A stretch of DNA of 35,154 nucleotides from a virus. Under the pieces are notes generated by a model. The model saw only the letters and a program-made list of their open reading frames with translations. It had not been told where the DNA came from and did no database searches. Of this stretch, positions 1-8,700 are shown in pieces. Positions within the stretch are counted from its first letter, which is position 1; each line of letters opens with the position of its first letter. The translations under genes and the position numbers were made by a program. The stretch is from positions 1 through 35,154 of the IMG/VR virus record IMGVR_UViG_3300034105_001614. One strand, 5' to 3'.

Positions 1-220
1 GACGGCCCTCAGGACCATAGGTCTCTGTGTCTTCGATCTGATCTACCCACAAAACAGGGACGGCGACACCGGGAAGGTAGTTTCTACCGCCCTCGTCATA
101 GACAGAGTCATACGAGGAGTCGATATCAAACTTGAACCAGATAAGACCTTCGCCAATCTTGTTCTGATATCGACCGAGTTCCTTATAGATATGGTTGGTT
201 TCCCGACGGGTATCGATCAT
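1..220 (-). CDS. Virion protein, likely connector, 3' part missing
   Basis: The frame is open from the ATG at 220 to the window edge, so the C-terminus is missing. The first 73 residues begin MIDTRRETNHIYKELG and are followed by an aromatic, acidic stretch (GLIWFKFDIDSS). The start overlaps the stop of the upstream gene as ATGA, the tight coupling typical of this operon. I do not recognise the family. It follows the tail-fibre genes and a probable connector-like protein, so a head-tail connector, neck or baseplate role is a positional inference. Confidence 0.6.
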   Translation of the reverse strand, partial: MIDTRRETNHIYKELGRYQNKIGEGLIWFKFDIDSSYDSVYDEGGRNYLPGVAVPVLWVDQIEDTETYGPEGR

Positions 221-1029
221 GGGTTACCACCGGTACCGAGCGATCCCCATCCTCCATAACCTAAGTCATAGGATTCAGTCTGCATGTTGGGATCTTGGGA
301 ACCCCAGAAAGATTCCTCGTCCTCAAACGGAGTGGCTTCTCCGGGGTCAATAAGCGGGCGAATACGAATCGGCGGGCGAGGATTATCAATCTCACGACCA
401 CGATAGACCGGGGCATACCGATTGGAGAGGCGTGTGATACGTCGAAGCGTATGCATTTCGATACGCTTGAGACCGACGTTGAGCATCGCAGCCTTCTCTT
501 CGTACCGCTTTTCCCAATAACCAATAAGGGTTTGTACCTGATTAAATCGCTGATGGGCAGGAATGTTCATACCCTCGGGCGAAGATACGTCAATATCGGT
601 TGCAAATTCCGCAAGCAGTGACCAGAGTGCTCCAACGAGAGCACCGATACCCATAACCTCAACTTCGACACCCATAATGGACTGTAGGTCCACTCCGGGG
701 CGGTGGTGCATATGCTCTGAGATGATCACCTTAGAGAAGAAATCAAGGTCCTCGTCAAGGAACCATTGGTAGTACATACCCGATACATAGACCCCATCCG
801 CATACTGGGAGGGATTGGGGATCTTGAGTAGACCCCCACGGGCGTTGACTACAAAGTCAGTAACAGCAGCGCCTTCGTCATTTTCGATAACAGAGACAGA
901 AGAAGGCTCCACCAAAGGATGGGGGAGACGGAGAGTTGCGCCTGTGGTCGCAAAGTTGATTTCGAAAAAGGTTCCGAAATCACGACTAAGTTTACGCGCT
1001 ACAGACGAGACTTCTGCCAATGTTGTCAT
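217..1029 (-). CDS. Virion structural protein, possible head-tail connector
   Basis: A 270-aa protein. Residues 1-90 look beta-rich. Residues 110-210 look helical, with the pattern GVEVEVMGIGALVGALWSLL followed by a charged helix (YWEKRYEEKAAMLN). The last 50 residues are acidic and glycine-rich and look disordered. It has its own promoter: TACTAT lies exactly six bases upstream of the ATG, so the transcript is probably leaderless. It overlaps the next gene by four bases (ATGA). No catalytic motif is visible. A connector or baseplate role is inferred only from its position after the fibre genes. Confidence 0.7.
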   Translation of the reverse strand: MTTLAEVSSVARKLSRDFGTFFEINFATTGATLRLPHPLVEPSSVSVIENDEGAAVTDFVVNARGGLLKIPNPSQYADGVYVSGMYYQWFLDEDLDFFSKVIISEHMHHRPGVDLQSIMGVEVEVMGIGALVGALWSLLAEFATDIDVSSPEGMNIPAHQRFNQVQTLIGYWEKRYEEKAAMLNVGLKRIEMHTLRRITRLSNRYAPVYRGREIDNPRPPIRIRPLIDPGEATPFEDEESFWGSQDPNMQTESYDLGYGGWGSLGTGGNP

Positions 1030-1035
1030 ACACCT

Positions 1036-1041
1036 ATAGTA
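1036..1041 (-). promoter_or_regulatory. Leaderless promoter -10 box, TACTAT
   Basis: On the minus strand TACTAT is followed by six bases (AGGTGT) and the ATG at 1029. This is the same geometry as the promoters of the accessory island. The usual TG extension is absent; TAGGG precedes the box. Confidence 0.5.
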
Positions 1042-1046
1042 CCCTA

Positions 1047-1193
1047 TCAGGCGGTATCAGCCGAGAAAGCCTCTGTATCAAGTGCTTGGACCTGCTCAAG
1101 GGCCTTCTTTAGGATGATATTTTCTAGAATTAGTTGCTTATTACGCTCCAGAAGTTCATCAATGATGGCCTGAAGATCGATATCAATATCCAC
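1047..1193 (-). CDS. Short coiled-coil protein, 48 aa
   Basis: I chose the GTG at 1193 because it overlaps the preceding stop as TAGTG and has AGGAACGA upstream. An ATG at 1244 in the same frame would overlap the upstream gene by 52 bases. The product starts (V/M)DIDIDLQAIIDELLERN and is almost entirely a heptad-like helix (LLERNKQLILENIILKKALEQV), so a small coiled coil is expected. The function is unknown. It sits in the virion operon and could be a chaperone or adaptor of the collar/fibre proteins. Confidence 0.55.
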   Translation of the reverse strand: MDIDIDLQAIIDELLERNKQLILENIILKKALEQVQALDTEAFSADTA

Positions 1194-1348
1194 TATTCGT
1201 TCCTGTTCGCTAGTGCCTTTAGGCACGCCCAATACATATTCCAATAATCTTGGTCTATATCCAAGGGTTCCATGAGGAAAGCAACTCTCTCCACCAGTTC
1301 CCGTGGTAATTCCACTGATACCATATCAGTGGATGTTTCAGTGTTCAT
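1193..1348 (-). CDS. Small hypothetical protein, 51 aa
   Basis: The frame begins MNTETSTDMVSVELPRELVE and ends ALANRNE at a TAG. Its ATG overlaps the upstream stop as TAATG and its stop overlaps the next start as TAGTG, so it fills the interval between two genes exactly. The segment VSVELPRELVERVAFLME resembles the amphipathic start of many small helical proteins, but no family can be assigned. Confidence 0.55.
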   Translation of the reverse strand: MNTETSTDMVSVELPRELVERVAFLMEPLDIDQDYWNMYWACLKALANRNE

Positions 1349-1686
1349 TACGCCTGAAGCCCGAGTTGTGCCTCTACTGCTCGCAGGCGAGCAGACTGTT
1401 CGCTGAATCGATCTTCAAGAGACTTGAGTCGATCGGTCAGCATGATTACTGCTTCGGCTGTTTTGACATGGTTTTGAAGCCATGCTGAAATCTGGTCATT
1501 GTTCTTTTGAAAACTTTCATTATATGAATCTAGATTTGCTGCATCCAACTCTGTCCCACTAGCCAGCAAGTCAGTTTCATTGTTGAATCCTAGTTTTTGA
1601 GCGCCACGGTCCCTATCAAAAAGTTGATCCGGTTTGTATCCGAAAATGTGAGGGGGCAGTGATTCCGGGAGTTCAATGTCATCCAT
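1348..1686 (-). CDS. Hypothetical virion-operon protein with C-terminal coiled coil
   Basis: A 112-aa protein beginning MDDIELPESLPPHIFG. Residues 65-110 form a long amphipathic helix (VIMLTDRLKSLEDRFSEQSA) that looks like a coiled coil. It lies just downstream of three tail-collar genes, with a nine-base gap, and is coupled by TAATG to the next small gene. A trimerisation, assembly or connector role is plausible by position. No enzymatic motif is visible. Confidence 0.65.
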   Translation of the reverse strand: MDDIELPESLPPHIFGYKPDQLFDRDRGAQKLGFNNETDLLASGTELDAANLDSYNESFQKNNDQISAWLQNHVKTAEAVIMLTDRLKSLEDRFSEQSARLRAVEAQLGLQA

Positions 1687-1694
1687 TTTTTACC

Positions 1695-2222
1695 TCAGGT
1701 TTTGATAATGAAGTTGAGAAGAAGGTACGGCTGAAGATTTGTATGTGCGGCTGCTGCTGCCTTGCCGGAAGGGTATCCAGTTCCACTTACATAAAGTCGA
1801 TCCGTTTGAATCGGCTCATTGACCCATGTGTTTCTAGTTTGGAAACAGACGACACCACCACTCTCGGCAAAGGTTCCATTAAACCCATAGGATATGCTGA
1901 AATCGTTGTATGCGTGTGAGTGTCGAAATACACCCGACTCAGCAGCAGACAATGTAACTGTTGAAACTCCGCCAGTCGCTCCAGCGGAACCTGTTGCATA
2001 GGGAACTCTTGTTCTCATGTCGGGGACTTGAAAGCCCCCGGTAGAACCATAGACAGTTCCGATGGTTGCATATAGCGCAGGATATGCGGTAGTAGCGTAT
2101 CCTGTTCCGTCACACAGAAGCCATCCCTTGGGAATCGTATTAGACGGCCACATCGTGATCGTTCCTTCAACAATCTTCCTAAGGTTTTGAGATACGTTTT
2201 GGCTTACTAAGTCTCTGCTCAT
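1695..2222 (-). CDS. Tail-collar domain protein, third tandem copy
   Basis: A 175-aa protein. A phage tail-collar domain spans about residues 18-80. Its signature is GTITMWPSNTIPKGWLLCDG, then YPALYATIGTVYGSTGGFQVPDM. The end HTNLQPYLLLNFIIKT is the usual last strand of this family, which builds trimeric fibre tips and collars. It is a paralogue of the two genes just upstream and overlaps the preceding gene by four bases (ATGA). The middle (residues 85-160) differs most between copies, as expected for a receptor-facing part. A role in adsorption is inferred from the family. Confidence 0.85.
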   Translation of the reverse strand: MSRDLVSQNVSQNLRKIVEGTITMWPSNTIPKGWLLCDGTGYATTAYPALYATIGTVYGSTGGFQVPDMRTRVPYATGSAGATGGVSTVTLSAAESGVFRHSHAYNDFSISYGFNGTFAESGGVVCFQTRNTWVNEPIQTDRLYVSGTGYPSGKAAAAAHTNLQPYLLLNFIIKT

Positions 2223-2716
2223 GCGACAGCCTTAATAATGAAATACATGGACATATAAGGCTGGACATTAGTGTGAGCGGAAGCGGCAGAACCGGCAGCC
2301 TCGGTGCTAGTTCCACCGTAGTTAACGTCTCCATATAAACCAGTGACGTTACTTCCACTTGCCACTCCACCAGTAGAGTTAAGATGATAATCAGAGTTTC
2401 TATGATAGTGATCAACTAACCCTGTTTGAAACTCTGTAAGTTGCACTGAAGTCGCTCCGCCTGTAGCACCGAGGCTTTCAACTCCAGATCCGTAAGGAAC
2501 ACGGTTCGTCATGTTTGGAACTTGAAATCCTCCGGTAGAGCCATAAGTGGTTCCGATGGCGGAATGAAGGGCAGGGTATGTTGCGACTGCAAAACCACTC
2601 CCGTTACACAGCAACCATCCTCTAGGTATAAAGGTTGTGTACGGGAACATCAAGATAGTCCCAACAGGGAAATCCATCTTGGTTAAAGAAACTTGAGCGG
2701 AAACGTAGTCAGCCAT
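2219..2716 (-). CDS. Tail-collar domain protein, second tandem copy
   Basis: A 165-aa protein. The collar domain is at about residues 15-80: GTILMFPYTTFIPRGWLLCN, then YPALHSAIGTTYGSTGGFQV and MTNRVPYGSG. The end is HTNVQPYMSMYFIIKAVA. It is close to its neighbours at both ends and different in the middle (DHYHRNSDYHLNSTGG). The start overlaps the stop of the first copy as TAATG. It is likely a receptor-binding tip or collar component. Confidence 0.85.
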   Translation of the reverse strand: MADYVSAQVSLTKMDFPVGTILMFPYTTFIPRGWLLCNGSGFAVATYPALHSAIGTTYGSTGGFQVPNMTNRVPYGSGVESLGATGGATSVQLTEFQTGLVDHYHRNSDYHLNSTGGVASGSNVTGLYGDVNYGGTSTEAAGSAASAHTNVQPYMSMYFIIKAVA

Positions 2717-3288
2717 TAGTAAGCCTTGATAATGAAGTTGAGAACTAAATACGGCATACGGTTTTCATGGGAAGAAGTTGCATTTGAAGATCCACTCCCT
2801 GCCATGTCTCTCGTAATCTCAGTCTGACTATTTGGTATACCGCCCTCACCTCCGGTACCCATACCTGAAGCGTTTATTCCCCCATTGTCGTTAACGTAAT
2901 GAGTGTGATTACCGTTGAGTGGAATACCCGACTGAGCGGACGTAAGAGTCACTGACGCATACCCGCCAGTAGAGCCAATAGCCCGTCCCAATCCCGCTTC
3001 TGTAATCCCCACACCAGCACCATTGGTTCCTGTTAATGCGCCAGTTGCCGTACCGCCAGCACCTACGGGAACTCTCAAGTCCATATTGGGGAGAAGAAAG
3101 TTAGTAGTTCCGTTTCCACCATAAGTGGTAGAAAGCACTGAGTAGAGGGCCGGGTAATCAGCAATAAGAAGCGTTGCTCCTCGACAAATCAACCAACCTG
3201 CCGGAACCGTGCCGCCTGCATACATAACCATCATGCCCACTGGCACTGAAACGGCAGGTTCGGAAACGTACTGAGTTACTTCTCTCAT
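2716..3288 (-). CDS. Tail-collar domain protein, first tandem copy
   Basis: A 190-aa protein. The collar domain covers about residues 15-80 (GMMVMYAGGTVPAGWLICRG, then YPALYSVLSTTYGGNGTTNF). The middle is glycine-rich and contains HTHYVND, an HxH metal-binding pattern. It ends ENRMPYLVLNFIIKAY. It begins two bases after the preceding stop. As first of three tandem paralogues it may represent the ancestral copy or a different specificity. Confidence 0.85.
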   Translation of the reverse strand: MREVTQYVSEPAVSVPVGMMVMYAGGTVPAGWLICRGATLLIADYPALYSVLSTTYGGNGTTNFLLPNMDLRVPVGAGGTATGALTGTNGAGVGITEAGLGRAIGSTGGYASVTLTSAQSGIPLNGNHTHYVNDNGGINASGMGTGGEGGIPNSQTEITRDMAGSGSSNATSSHENRMPYLVLNFIIKAY

Positions 3289-3290
3289 GA

Positions 3291-3662
3291 TCAGGTGATG
3301 GTGTTGACGTAACCGTGGATGGCGATGACGTTTGCAGTGCCAGCGTAAGCCCCTATTACCAGAGGTGTAGCGACTCCCTTAATCAGAAGTCCGGGGGCAA
3401 TGAGGACAAGACCAGATTCGGGAAGAATCGTCACCTCAATCTCGTCAATGTTAGGAGAAGTAACGGCGACCCCTCCCCACTGAATGGTGAGTTTCACGGA
3501 CGACGTAGAACTATTTACCGCATACAACCAAACCTCATGCAGGGTACTTGTAGCCGTAGGGCCTGTGTGGATCACCGTTCCTGAGGTGGTAGTGGCAGCA
3601 ACAAGGATTCCCCTGCCATTAGCAGTGCCACCACTTAAAGTTGTTTTAGCGTAAGTAGCCAT
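3291..3662 (-). CDS. Small beta-rich virion protein
   Basis: A 123-aa protein of short Thr/Val/Gly-rich strands and almost no predicted helix (STSSVKLTIQWGGV, EIEVTILPESGLVLIAPG). Such proteins lie near fibre genes in many phages and are usually decoration or fibre-associated proteins. Its ATG follows the collagen-fibre stop, with AAGG just upstream. The name is by composition and position only. Confidence 0.65.
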   Translation of the reverse strand: MATYAKTTLSGGTANGRGILVAATTTSGTVIHTGPTATSTLHEVWLYAVNSSTSSVKLTIQWGGVAVTSPNIDEIEVTILPESGLVLIAPGLLIKGVATPLVIGAYAGTANVIAIHGYVNTIT

Positions 3663-3664
3663 TA

Positions 3665-6600
3665 TTACCTTCCAAAGATTTGCGAGGCGAGAATCAACTG
3701 ATCGTTATCAGAGATGAGGTTAGTTGTTGTGTCTGAAATCACTGTACCCGAAGTCGGCATAGTGACGGAGGTTGTTCCAGTAAGTGTAAAGGTTACGGCG
3801 TAAGCACCCGATGTCGTGACGTTGCCACCAAGAGTAATCGTCTTGCCCGTGTTGGCGACACCAGTGCCACCATACTGACCAGCAATCGTTGAGGCTTGCC
3901 ACGTTCCGGTGCCGATCGTTGCGACGGTATCGAGATTTGATGATGTTACTCCGGCACCAAGACTCGTAGAACCGATAACGGTGGTTCCATTGATCTTGTA
4001 GGCCTTGCCTGAGGCGAGATCAACGTCTTGATTGAATGTCCAACAATCGGTTGCATCTACCCAGATGATGGTTTTGTCGGTTGCGCCCTTGAGGGTGATG
4101 CCGCCACCGTCGGCAGTTACATCCGTGGGGGTTGTTACTGCGCCGAGTTCGATGTTTTTGTCGTCTACTGAAACGGTAGTTGTATTGACCGTTGTGGTAG
4201 TTCCGTTGACCGTAAGATCGCCAGTTACGACGAGGGCATTGTTTACGGTTGTTGTGCCTGATCCCGCACCGATACTTACTGTCGTTGCAGCGCCACCAAG
4301 ATTGACCGTGGTGGTATATTCATTGAAGATGCTTGCTGTAGGAATACCAGCCCAGCCAGTGATAGAGGCAATGCCGGTTTCGTCAAAATCGGCAAAGTGG
4401 ATGTTGTTGTCACCCACCGTAATATTATTGAACATGACGTTTGAATCGAACGCAATGTCCTGAGGAAGTGAGAGGGTTACAGCGCTAGATTCAGTGCCTG
4501 CTCCACCAACAGTGATCTGATTGGCAGTTCCGGCGATGGTGGCTACATAGTTGCCAGTCGTATCTGTACCGAGTGCGACAGAATCAGCAGCGACCGTAGC
4601 GGTAAGCGTCACATCAGCGGAACCGTCAAGAGTGACATTTCCGGTTAGATCTCCACCAAGTGTGATAGTTCGACCAGTAGTCCACCTTGCAGCAGAACCA
4701 GTTGTATTGGCATTGATTGTTGCTGGCAGGCTTAGTGTTACTGCTGAACTTTCCGTACCCGAACCGGATACTTCAATCTCGTCTGCCGTTCCGGCGATCG
4801 TGGCAATGTAGTTGCCAGTCGTGTCGGTTCCGAGAGTAACAGAATCCGCAGCGATCGTGGCCGTAAGAGTGCCGGATGCGAGATCGGTGAGAGTTACTGA
4901 ACCTGTGAGGTCGCCACCGAGAGTGATCGTCGGATCAGGCTTATTAGTTGTATTCGTCCAGTCCAAGTAATGCGAACCATGCTGACCGTCCAACTGATCG
5001 GCATTGAGGTTCGTAACTACAGTCGTGGATGTAACAGCAATAGCGTTGGCATCAAGTGTGCCTACGACGTAGACGGTGCCGTCGTCTGCGACACGCAGTC
5101 GAACGGCAGAAGCGTCAGCGTCATAAATGGCAAGTGATCCAGCGGTGATTGCTGAGCCGGTGGCCGTGCTGATGATCCTGTATTCACGACCGTTTGTGCC
5201 GGTGCTATCAAGGGAGATTCGTGAGTTGTAATGAGAGTTGGTTAGTGCGAGAAGGTTTGTGTCGTCGCCAGTTCCGTTGACTGTAACCGTATGGAATGAG
5301 GGGTCTGAAGATAGAACAGACTGAACACCCTGTGTACCCTGATTGCCCTGTGACCCCTGATTTCCCTGATTTCCTTGAACGCCAACATCACCCTGAGTTC
5401 CTTGGGAACCGGTTAGACCTTGGTTGCCTTGAAATCCTTGTGCTCCATCGACACCTTGCGTTCCTTGGAACCCCTGATGACCCTGAACGCCCTGAACACC
5501 GTCGTCACCTTGGTGCCCTTGATAGCCCTGAGGTCCATCGTTTCCTTGGAATCCTTGGTTGCCTTGAAAGCCCTGAGAACCGGTATCGCCTTGGGCACCT
5601 TCGTACCCCTGCGGACCTATAGCACCTTGTTCGCCCTGTGCTCCGGTGTCACCTTGATGACCCTGTACGCCTTGCGTACCTTGAGCGCCAGTATCGCCCT
5701 GCGCTCCGGTGTCTCCCTGTGTTCCTTGAGCACCAGTGTCACCCTGAGCGCCGGTATCGCCTTGAGTACCTTGAGGTCCTTCGTTACCAGTAGATCCTTG
5801 AACGCCATCGGCTCCCTGAGAACCTTGAGCGCCGGTAGCACCAGCAGAGCCTTGCGGTCCTTCGCCACCCACGTCGCCCTGAGATCCCTGAACACCAGTG
5901 TCACCCTGAGGACCTGTATCTCCCTGAGTACCTTGCGGACCCACTTCTCCTTGCGCCCCAGTGTCGCCCTGATGCCCCTGTGAGCCTGTTGAACCCTGTG
6001 CCCCGGTATTTCCTTGGGTTCCCTGCGATCCAGTATCTCCTTGGTTACCCTGAGCGCCTTCTACGCCTTGGAAGCCCTGAACACCGTCAGAACCCTGAAC
6101 ACCCTGAGCACCAGCGGCTCCTTGATGCCCCTGAACGCCTTGCGAACCAATCGAACCTTGGCTTCCTTGGCTTCCAGTTGAACCTTGCGGTCCCTGTGAA
6201 CCAGTCGTTCCCTGAGAACCTTCCTCACCCTGCGGACCTGTTGAACCCTGTACGCCTTGCGTACCTTGAGCGCCAGTATCGCCTTGAGTACCTTGAGTAC
6301 CAGTGTCGCCTTGTGCGCCAGTTGAACCCTGAACGCCCTGAACACCGTAGTCACCTTGGCTTCCCTGAGGACCAACAGCACCATCAAGATTTACCGTCCA
6401 CGAGGAATACGTTCCGCTGCCGACCTTGTGCGTAATATGAACGGAAAGCGCACCCGTACCAGAGTTGTACGAAATGATTTCGCCATTCATGTGATTGCTT
6501 TCGTTGTAAGCAATCACGATGGTTTGAGCAGCCGAATAAGCAAGACCGGTGTCAATAGTTAGGTTCAGTGTGCCGTTGTTGGTGATGGTGAGCGACGTTG

Positions 6601-8017
6601 AAGACGTGGTTGAGTATTTGTCGCCTGTTACGCCTTGGTAACCCTGAGTTCCTTGTGCTCCTGTTACGCCTTGATTGCCCTGCGTTCCTTGCGCTCCAGT
6701 TACCCCTTGATGCCCCTGAACGCCTTGCGAACCGGTAAGACCTTGGACTCCCTGATGACCCTGTACGCCTTGCGCTCCGGTAGAACCTTGCGATCCTTGT
6801 GAACCGGTTTCACCTTGCGATCCTTGAGGTCCGCTCAGACCTTGAGGACCCTCGTTACCTTGAGCACCTTCTACGCCTTGGAAGCCCTGATGGCCTTGAA
6901 CACCTTGAGAACCTTGCGCTCCGGTGTCACCCTGTGTCCCTTGGGAACCAGTAAATCCCTGTACACCCTGAGAGCCAGTGTCACCTTGATTTCCCTGTGA
7001 CCCTTGGTTGCCTTGATTACCTTGGAAACCCTGATTTCCTTGCGTTCCCTGAACGCCTTGGTTGCCCTGATTACCTTGAAATCCTTGAGGACCTTGATCA
7101 CCCTGATGTCCTTGGAAGCCTTGAGGGCCTTCTGATCCTACTTGACCCTGATAGCCCTGATGGCCTTGGACACCCTGTGTCCCCTGAACGCCTTGAAATC
7201 CTTGGTGTCCTTGTACGCCCTGAGAACCAACGTCTCCTTGGAAACCCTGAACACCCTGATGTCCTTGGACACCCTGATACCCCTGATTACCTTGCGAACC
7301 GGTCTCTCCTTGGAAACCCTGATGACCTTGGTGACCCTGTGATCCCTGAGATCCTTCAAACCCTTGTGGGCCGATAGAACCTTGTGATCCCTGAGAACCT
7401 ACTTCGCCTTGAGAACCTTGCGTACCCTGATACCCAACGTCACCTTGATGACCTTGTGTACCCTGTACGCCTTCTTCGCCTTGATGACCCTGTACGCCCT
7501 GTGAGCCTGTGTCTCCTTGAGGTCCCTGAGAACCTTGAACGCCTTGTGTGCCATTGACACCCTGAGGACCTTGGTAACCGTTAGACCCCTGATTACCTTG
7601 GTACCCCTGATAGCCACGCTGTCCCTGCGGACCTTGCGAGCCGGTAGTTCCCTGCGCTCCTGTAACTCCCTGAGGACCTACAGCGCCTTGGTTACCTTGA
7701 TAGCCCCTAGCGCCTTGATACCCCTGATAACCACGGGTACCTTGGTTACCTTGATAACCCTGAGCACCACGCTGGCCGGACGAACCTTGGTATCCCTGCG
7801 TACCACGGGCACCCTGATTGCCTTGGGCACCGTCGTCTCCCTCTGCTCCTTGGGCACCCTGATTCCCCTGAGCGCCCTGAGGGCCTCGGGGTCCTGACAA
7901 AGGGGTAGTAATGGTCCCTACGGTATTTGTAGGAGCACCGGGAGTAATGATGATCTCAGTGGGGGCCTGAGGGTTGATAGTGACCGGAGAATTATTGTTA
8001 ACGGGAATGATTTCCAT
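3665..8017 (-). CDS. Collagen-like tail fibre, 1450 aa
   Basis: A very long fibre. Residues 1-41 form a short N-terminal attachment region. Residues about 42-462 are Gly-X-Y triplets dominated by GxQ (GPQGAQGNQGAQGAEG). Residues about 464-549 form a non-collagen globular insert (SLTITNNGTLNLTIDTGLAY). Residues about 549-899 are a second Gly-X-Y rod, and 900-1450 are Ser/Thr-rich beta repeats, including two near copies of a block with LGTDTTGNYxATIAGTA and GTESSAVTLSLP. Collagen-like phage fibres form trimeric rods, so this is probably a long side fibre or tail fibre. The SD is GAGGTAAC before ATG. The frame is intact through the repeats, which argues for real function. The ligand is unknown. 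Confidence 0.88.
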   Translation of the reverse strand: MEIIPVNNNSPVTINPQAPTEIIITPGAPTNTVGTITTPLSGPRGPQGAQGNQGAQGAEGDDGAQGNQGARGTQGYQGSSGQRGAQGYQGNQGTRGYQGYQGARGYQGNQGAVGPQGVTGAQGTTGSQGPQGQRGYQGYQGNQGSNGYQGPQGVNGTQGVQGSQGPQGDTGSQGVQGHQGEEGVQGTQGHQGDVGYQGTQGSQGEVGSQGSQGSIGPQGFEGSQGSQGHQGHQGFQGETGSQGNQGYQGVQGHQGVQGFQGDVGSQGVQGHQGFQGVQGTQGVQGHQGYQGQVGSEGPQGFQGHQGDQGPQGFQGNQGNQGVQGTQGNQGFQGNQGNQGSQGNQGDTGSQGVQGFTGSQGTQGDTGAQGSQGVQGHQGFQGVEGAQGNEGPQGLSGPQGSQGETGSQGSQGSTGAQGVQGHQGVQGLTGSQGVQGHQGVTGAQGTQGNQGVTGAQGTQGYQGVTGDKYSTTSSTSLTITNNGTLNLTIDTGLAYSAAQTIVIAYNESNHMNGEIISYNSGTGALSVHITHKVGSGTYSSWTVNLDGAVGPQGSQGDYGVQGVQGSTGAQGDTGTQGTQGDTGAQGTQGVQGSTGPQGEEGSQGTTGSQGPQGSTGSQGSQGSIGSQGVQGHQGAAGAQGVQGSDGVQGFQGVEGAQGNQGDTGSQGTQGNTGAQGSTGSQGHQGDTGAQGEVGPQGTQGDTGPQGDTGVQGSQGDVGGEGPQGSAGATGAQGSQGADGVQGSTGNEGPQGTQGDTGAQGDTGAQGTQGDTGAQGDTGAQGTQGVQGHQGDTGAQGEQGAIGPQGYEGAQGDTGSQGFQGNQGFQGNDGPQGYQGHQGDDGVQGVQGHQGFQGTQGVDGAQGFQGNQGLTGSQGTQGDVGVQGNQGNQGSQGNQGTQGVQSVLSSDPSFHTVTVNGTGDDTNLLALTNSHYNSRISLDSTGTNGREYRIISTATGSAITAGSLAIYDADASAVRLRVADDGTVYVVGTLDANAIAVTSTTVVTNLNADQLDGQHGSHYLDWTNTTNKPDPTITLGGDLTGSVTLTDLASGTLTATIAADSVTLGTDTTGNYIATIAGTADEIEVSGSGTESSAVTLSLPATINANTTGSAARWTTGRTITLGGDLTGNVTLDGSADVTLTATVAADSVALGTDTTGNYVATIAGTANQITVGGAGTESSAVTLSLPQDIAFDSNVMFNNITVGDNNIHFADFDETGIASITGWAGIPTASIFNEYTTTVNLGGAATTVSIGAGSGTTTVNNALVVTGDLTVNGTTTTVNTTTVSVDDKNIELGAVTTPTDVTADGGGITLKGATDKTIIWVDATDCWTFNQDVDLASGKAYKINGTTVIGSTSLGAGVTSSNLDTVATIGTGTWQASTIAGQYGGTGVANTGKTITLGGNVTTSGAYAVTFTLTGTTSVTMPTSGTVISDTTTNLISDNDQLILASQIFGR
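4450..4935 (-). repeat. Two near-identical blocks in the fibre C-terminal part
   Basis: Segments around 4725-4935 and 4450-4650 encode the same series: an ADSV(T/A)LGTDTTGNY block, an IAGTA block, a GTESSAVTLSLP block and ITLGGDLTG. Together they make a tandem duplication of about 80 residues in the fibre shaft. Such units let fibre length vary by recombination. Confidence 0.7.
5320..7895 (-). repeat. Two Gly-X-Gln collagen repeat tracts
   Basis: The nine-base triplet repeat (CC[TA]TG.. on the plus strand) runs 6625-7895 and 5320-6370, separated by the non-repetitive insert 6370-6625. Glutamine is the usual Y residue and is followed by glycine, while X varies among P, N, T, V, F, H and others. 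The repeats create long spurious open frames on both strands. Confidence 0.9.
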
Positions 8018-8023
8018 GAGTTG

Positions 8024-8686
8024 TTACCTCACGGTCCACTCAGTAACAATCCTCGCCTTGCCCCGGAGGTGCGTCTTAACGACCTCATCAACTGTACGAG
8101 TCTGAAGATCCCAGCGGTACCAGTTTCCGGGAAGGATAAGGGAACTATCCGTAGCGGGCAGTGTAAGGGTCACACGAGTAGCCCAGCGCTCTAGATCAGT
8201 AGTATCAAAGCCTTGGATAAGTTCAGAAGTAGTATCAAACTCGGCAACGATACTGTTACCACGCCACCAGTTGTACTGGTAGCCGTAGGCAGGAACCCAA
8301 TAATCAGAAGCGTAGGTAGAGTAGATATAAGGATTACGAACCTGAGAAGACCAAGTCGTCTCAACCCATTCCGGCTGATCGACTTCATCGGGATCAACGT
8401 GTGTCCAGTTGACATCAGTAAACAGGAACTGGAACTCAGCAGTGTCGCCCTGAACCCATTCAAGGTTATACGCCTGCGGCAGTAGGCTGGCGGTATTAGT
8501 AGATGTTGTTGTAGTCACCGATACTCCTGAGAATCCGGCTGGGGGCCAGTTTGCTTCGTTTGCGTATTCGCTCATACCTAGCGGGTATGGGATTTCTTCA
8601 AGTTGCTCGGCGTATAACTCAGCGGATTCGGTTACGGTATTTGGTACAAAAGATCCGACTCGGTAAACGACAGGTTCTGTCGCCAT
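8024..8686 (-). CDS. Baseplate/tail protein, weakly BppU-like
   Basis: A 220-aa protein. The second half has the pattern LEWVQGDTAEFQFLF, then TRVTLTLPATDSS, then YRWDLQTRTVDEVVKTHLRG and a final Val/Thr strand. This order (ligand-like strand, WDLQ, a TxLxG turn, last strand) is typical of the N-terminal Ig-like fold of phage baseplate upper proteins. It lies between the His-rich fibre and the collagen fibre, as expected for a protein that anchors a fibre. The first 75 residues are Ser/Thr-rich and not recognised. The assignment is by pattern only. Confidence 0.6.
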   Translation of the reverse strand: MATEPVVYRVGSFVPNTVTESAELYAEQLEEIPYPLGMSEYANEANWPPAGFSGVSVTTTTSTNTASLLPQAYNLEWVQGDTAEFQFLFTDVNWTHVDPDEVDQPEWVETTWSSQVRNPYIYSTYASDYWVPAYGYQYNWWRGNSIVAEFDTTSELIQGFDTTDLERWATRVTLTLPATDSSLILPGNWYRWDLQTRTVDEVVKTHLRGKARIVTEWTVR

Positions 8687-8700
8687 GGTCGCCCTACCCC

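Noticed and set aside
5320-7895. CRISPR-like periodic repeats
   Set aside because: The period is nine bases and the frame encodes Gly-X-Y triplets, so this is a collagen-like gene and not a repeat-spacer array.
5296-7897. Many long open frames on both strands across the collagen gene
   Set aside because: They follow from the nine-base repeat, which leaves all frames free of stops; their products are low-complexity, with no SD, and overlap the intact fibre gene.
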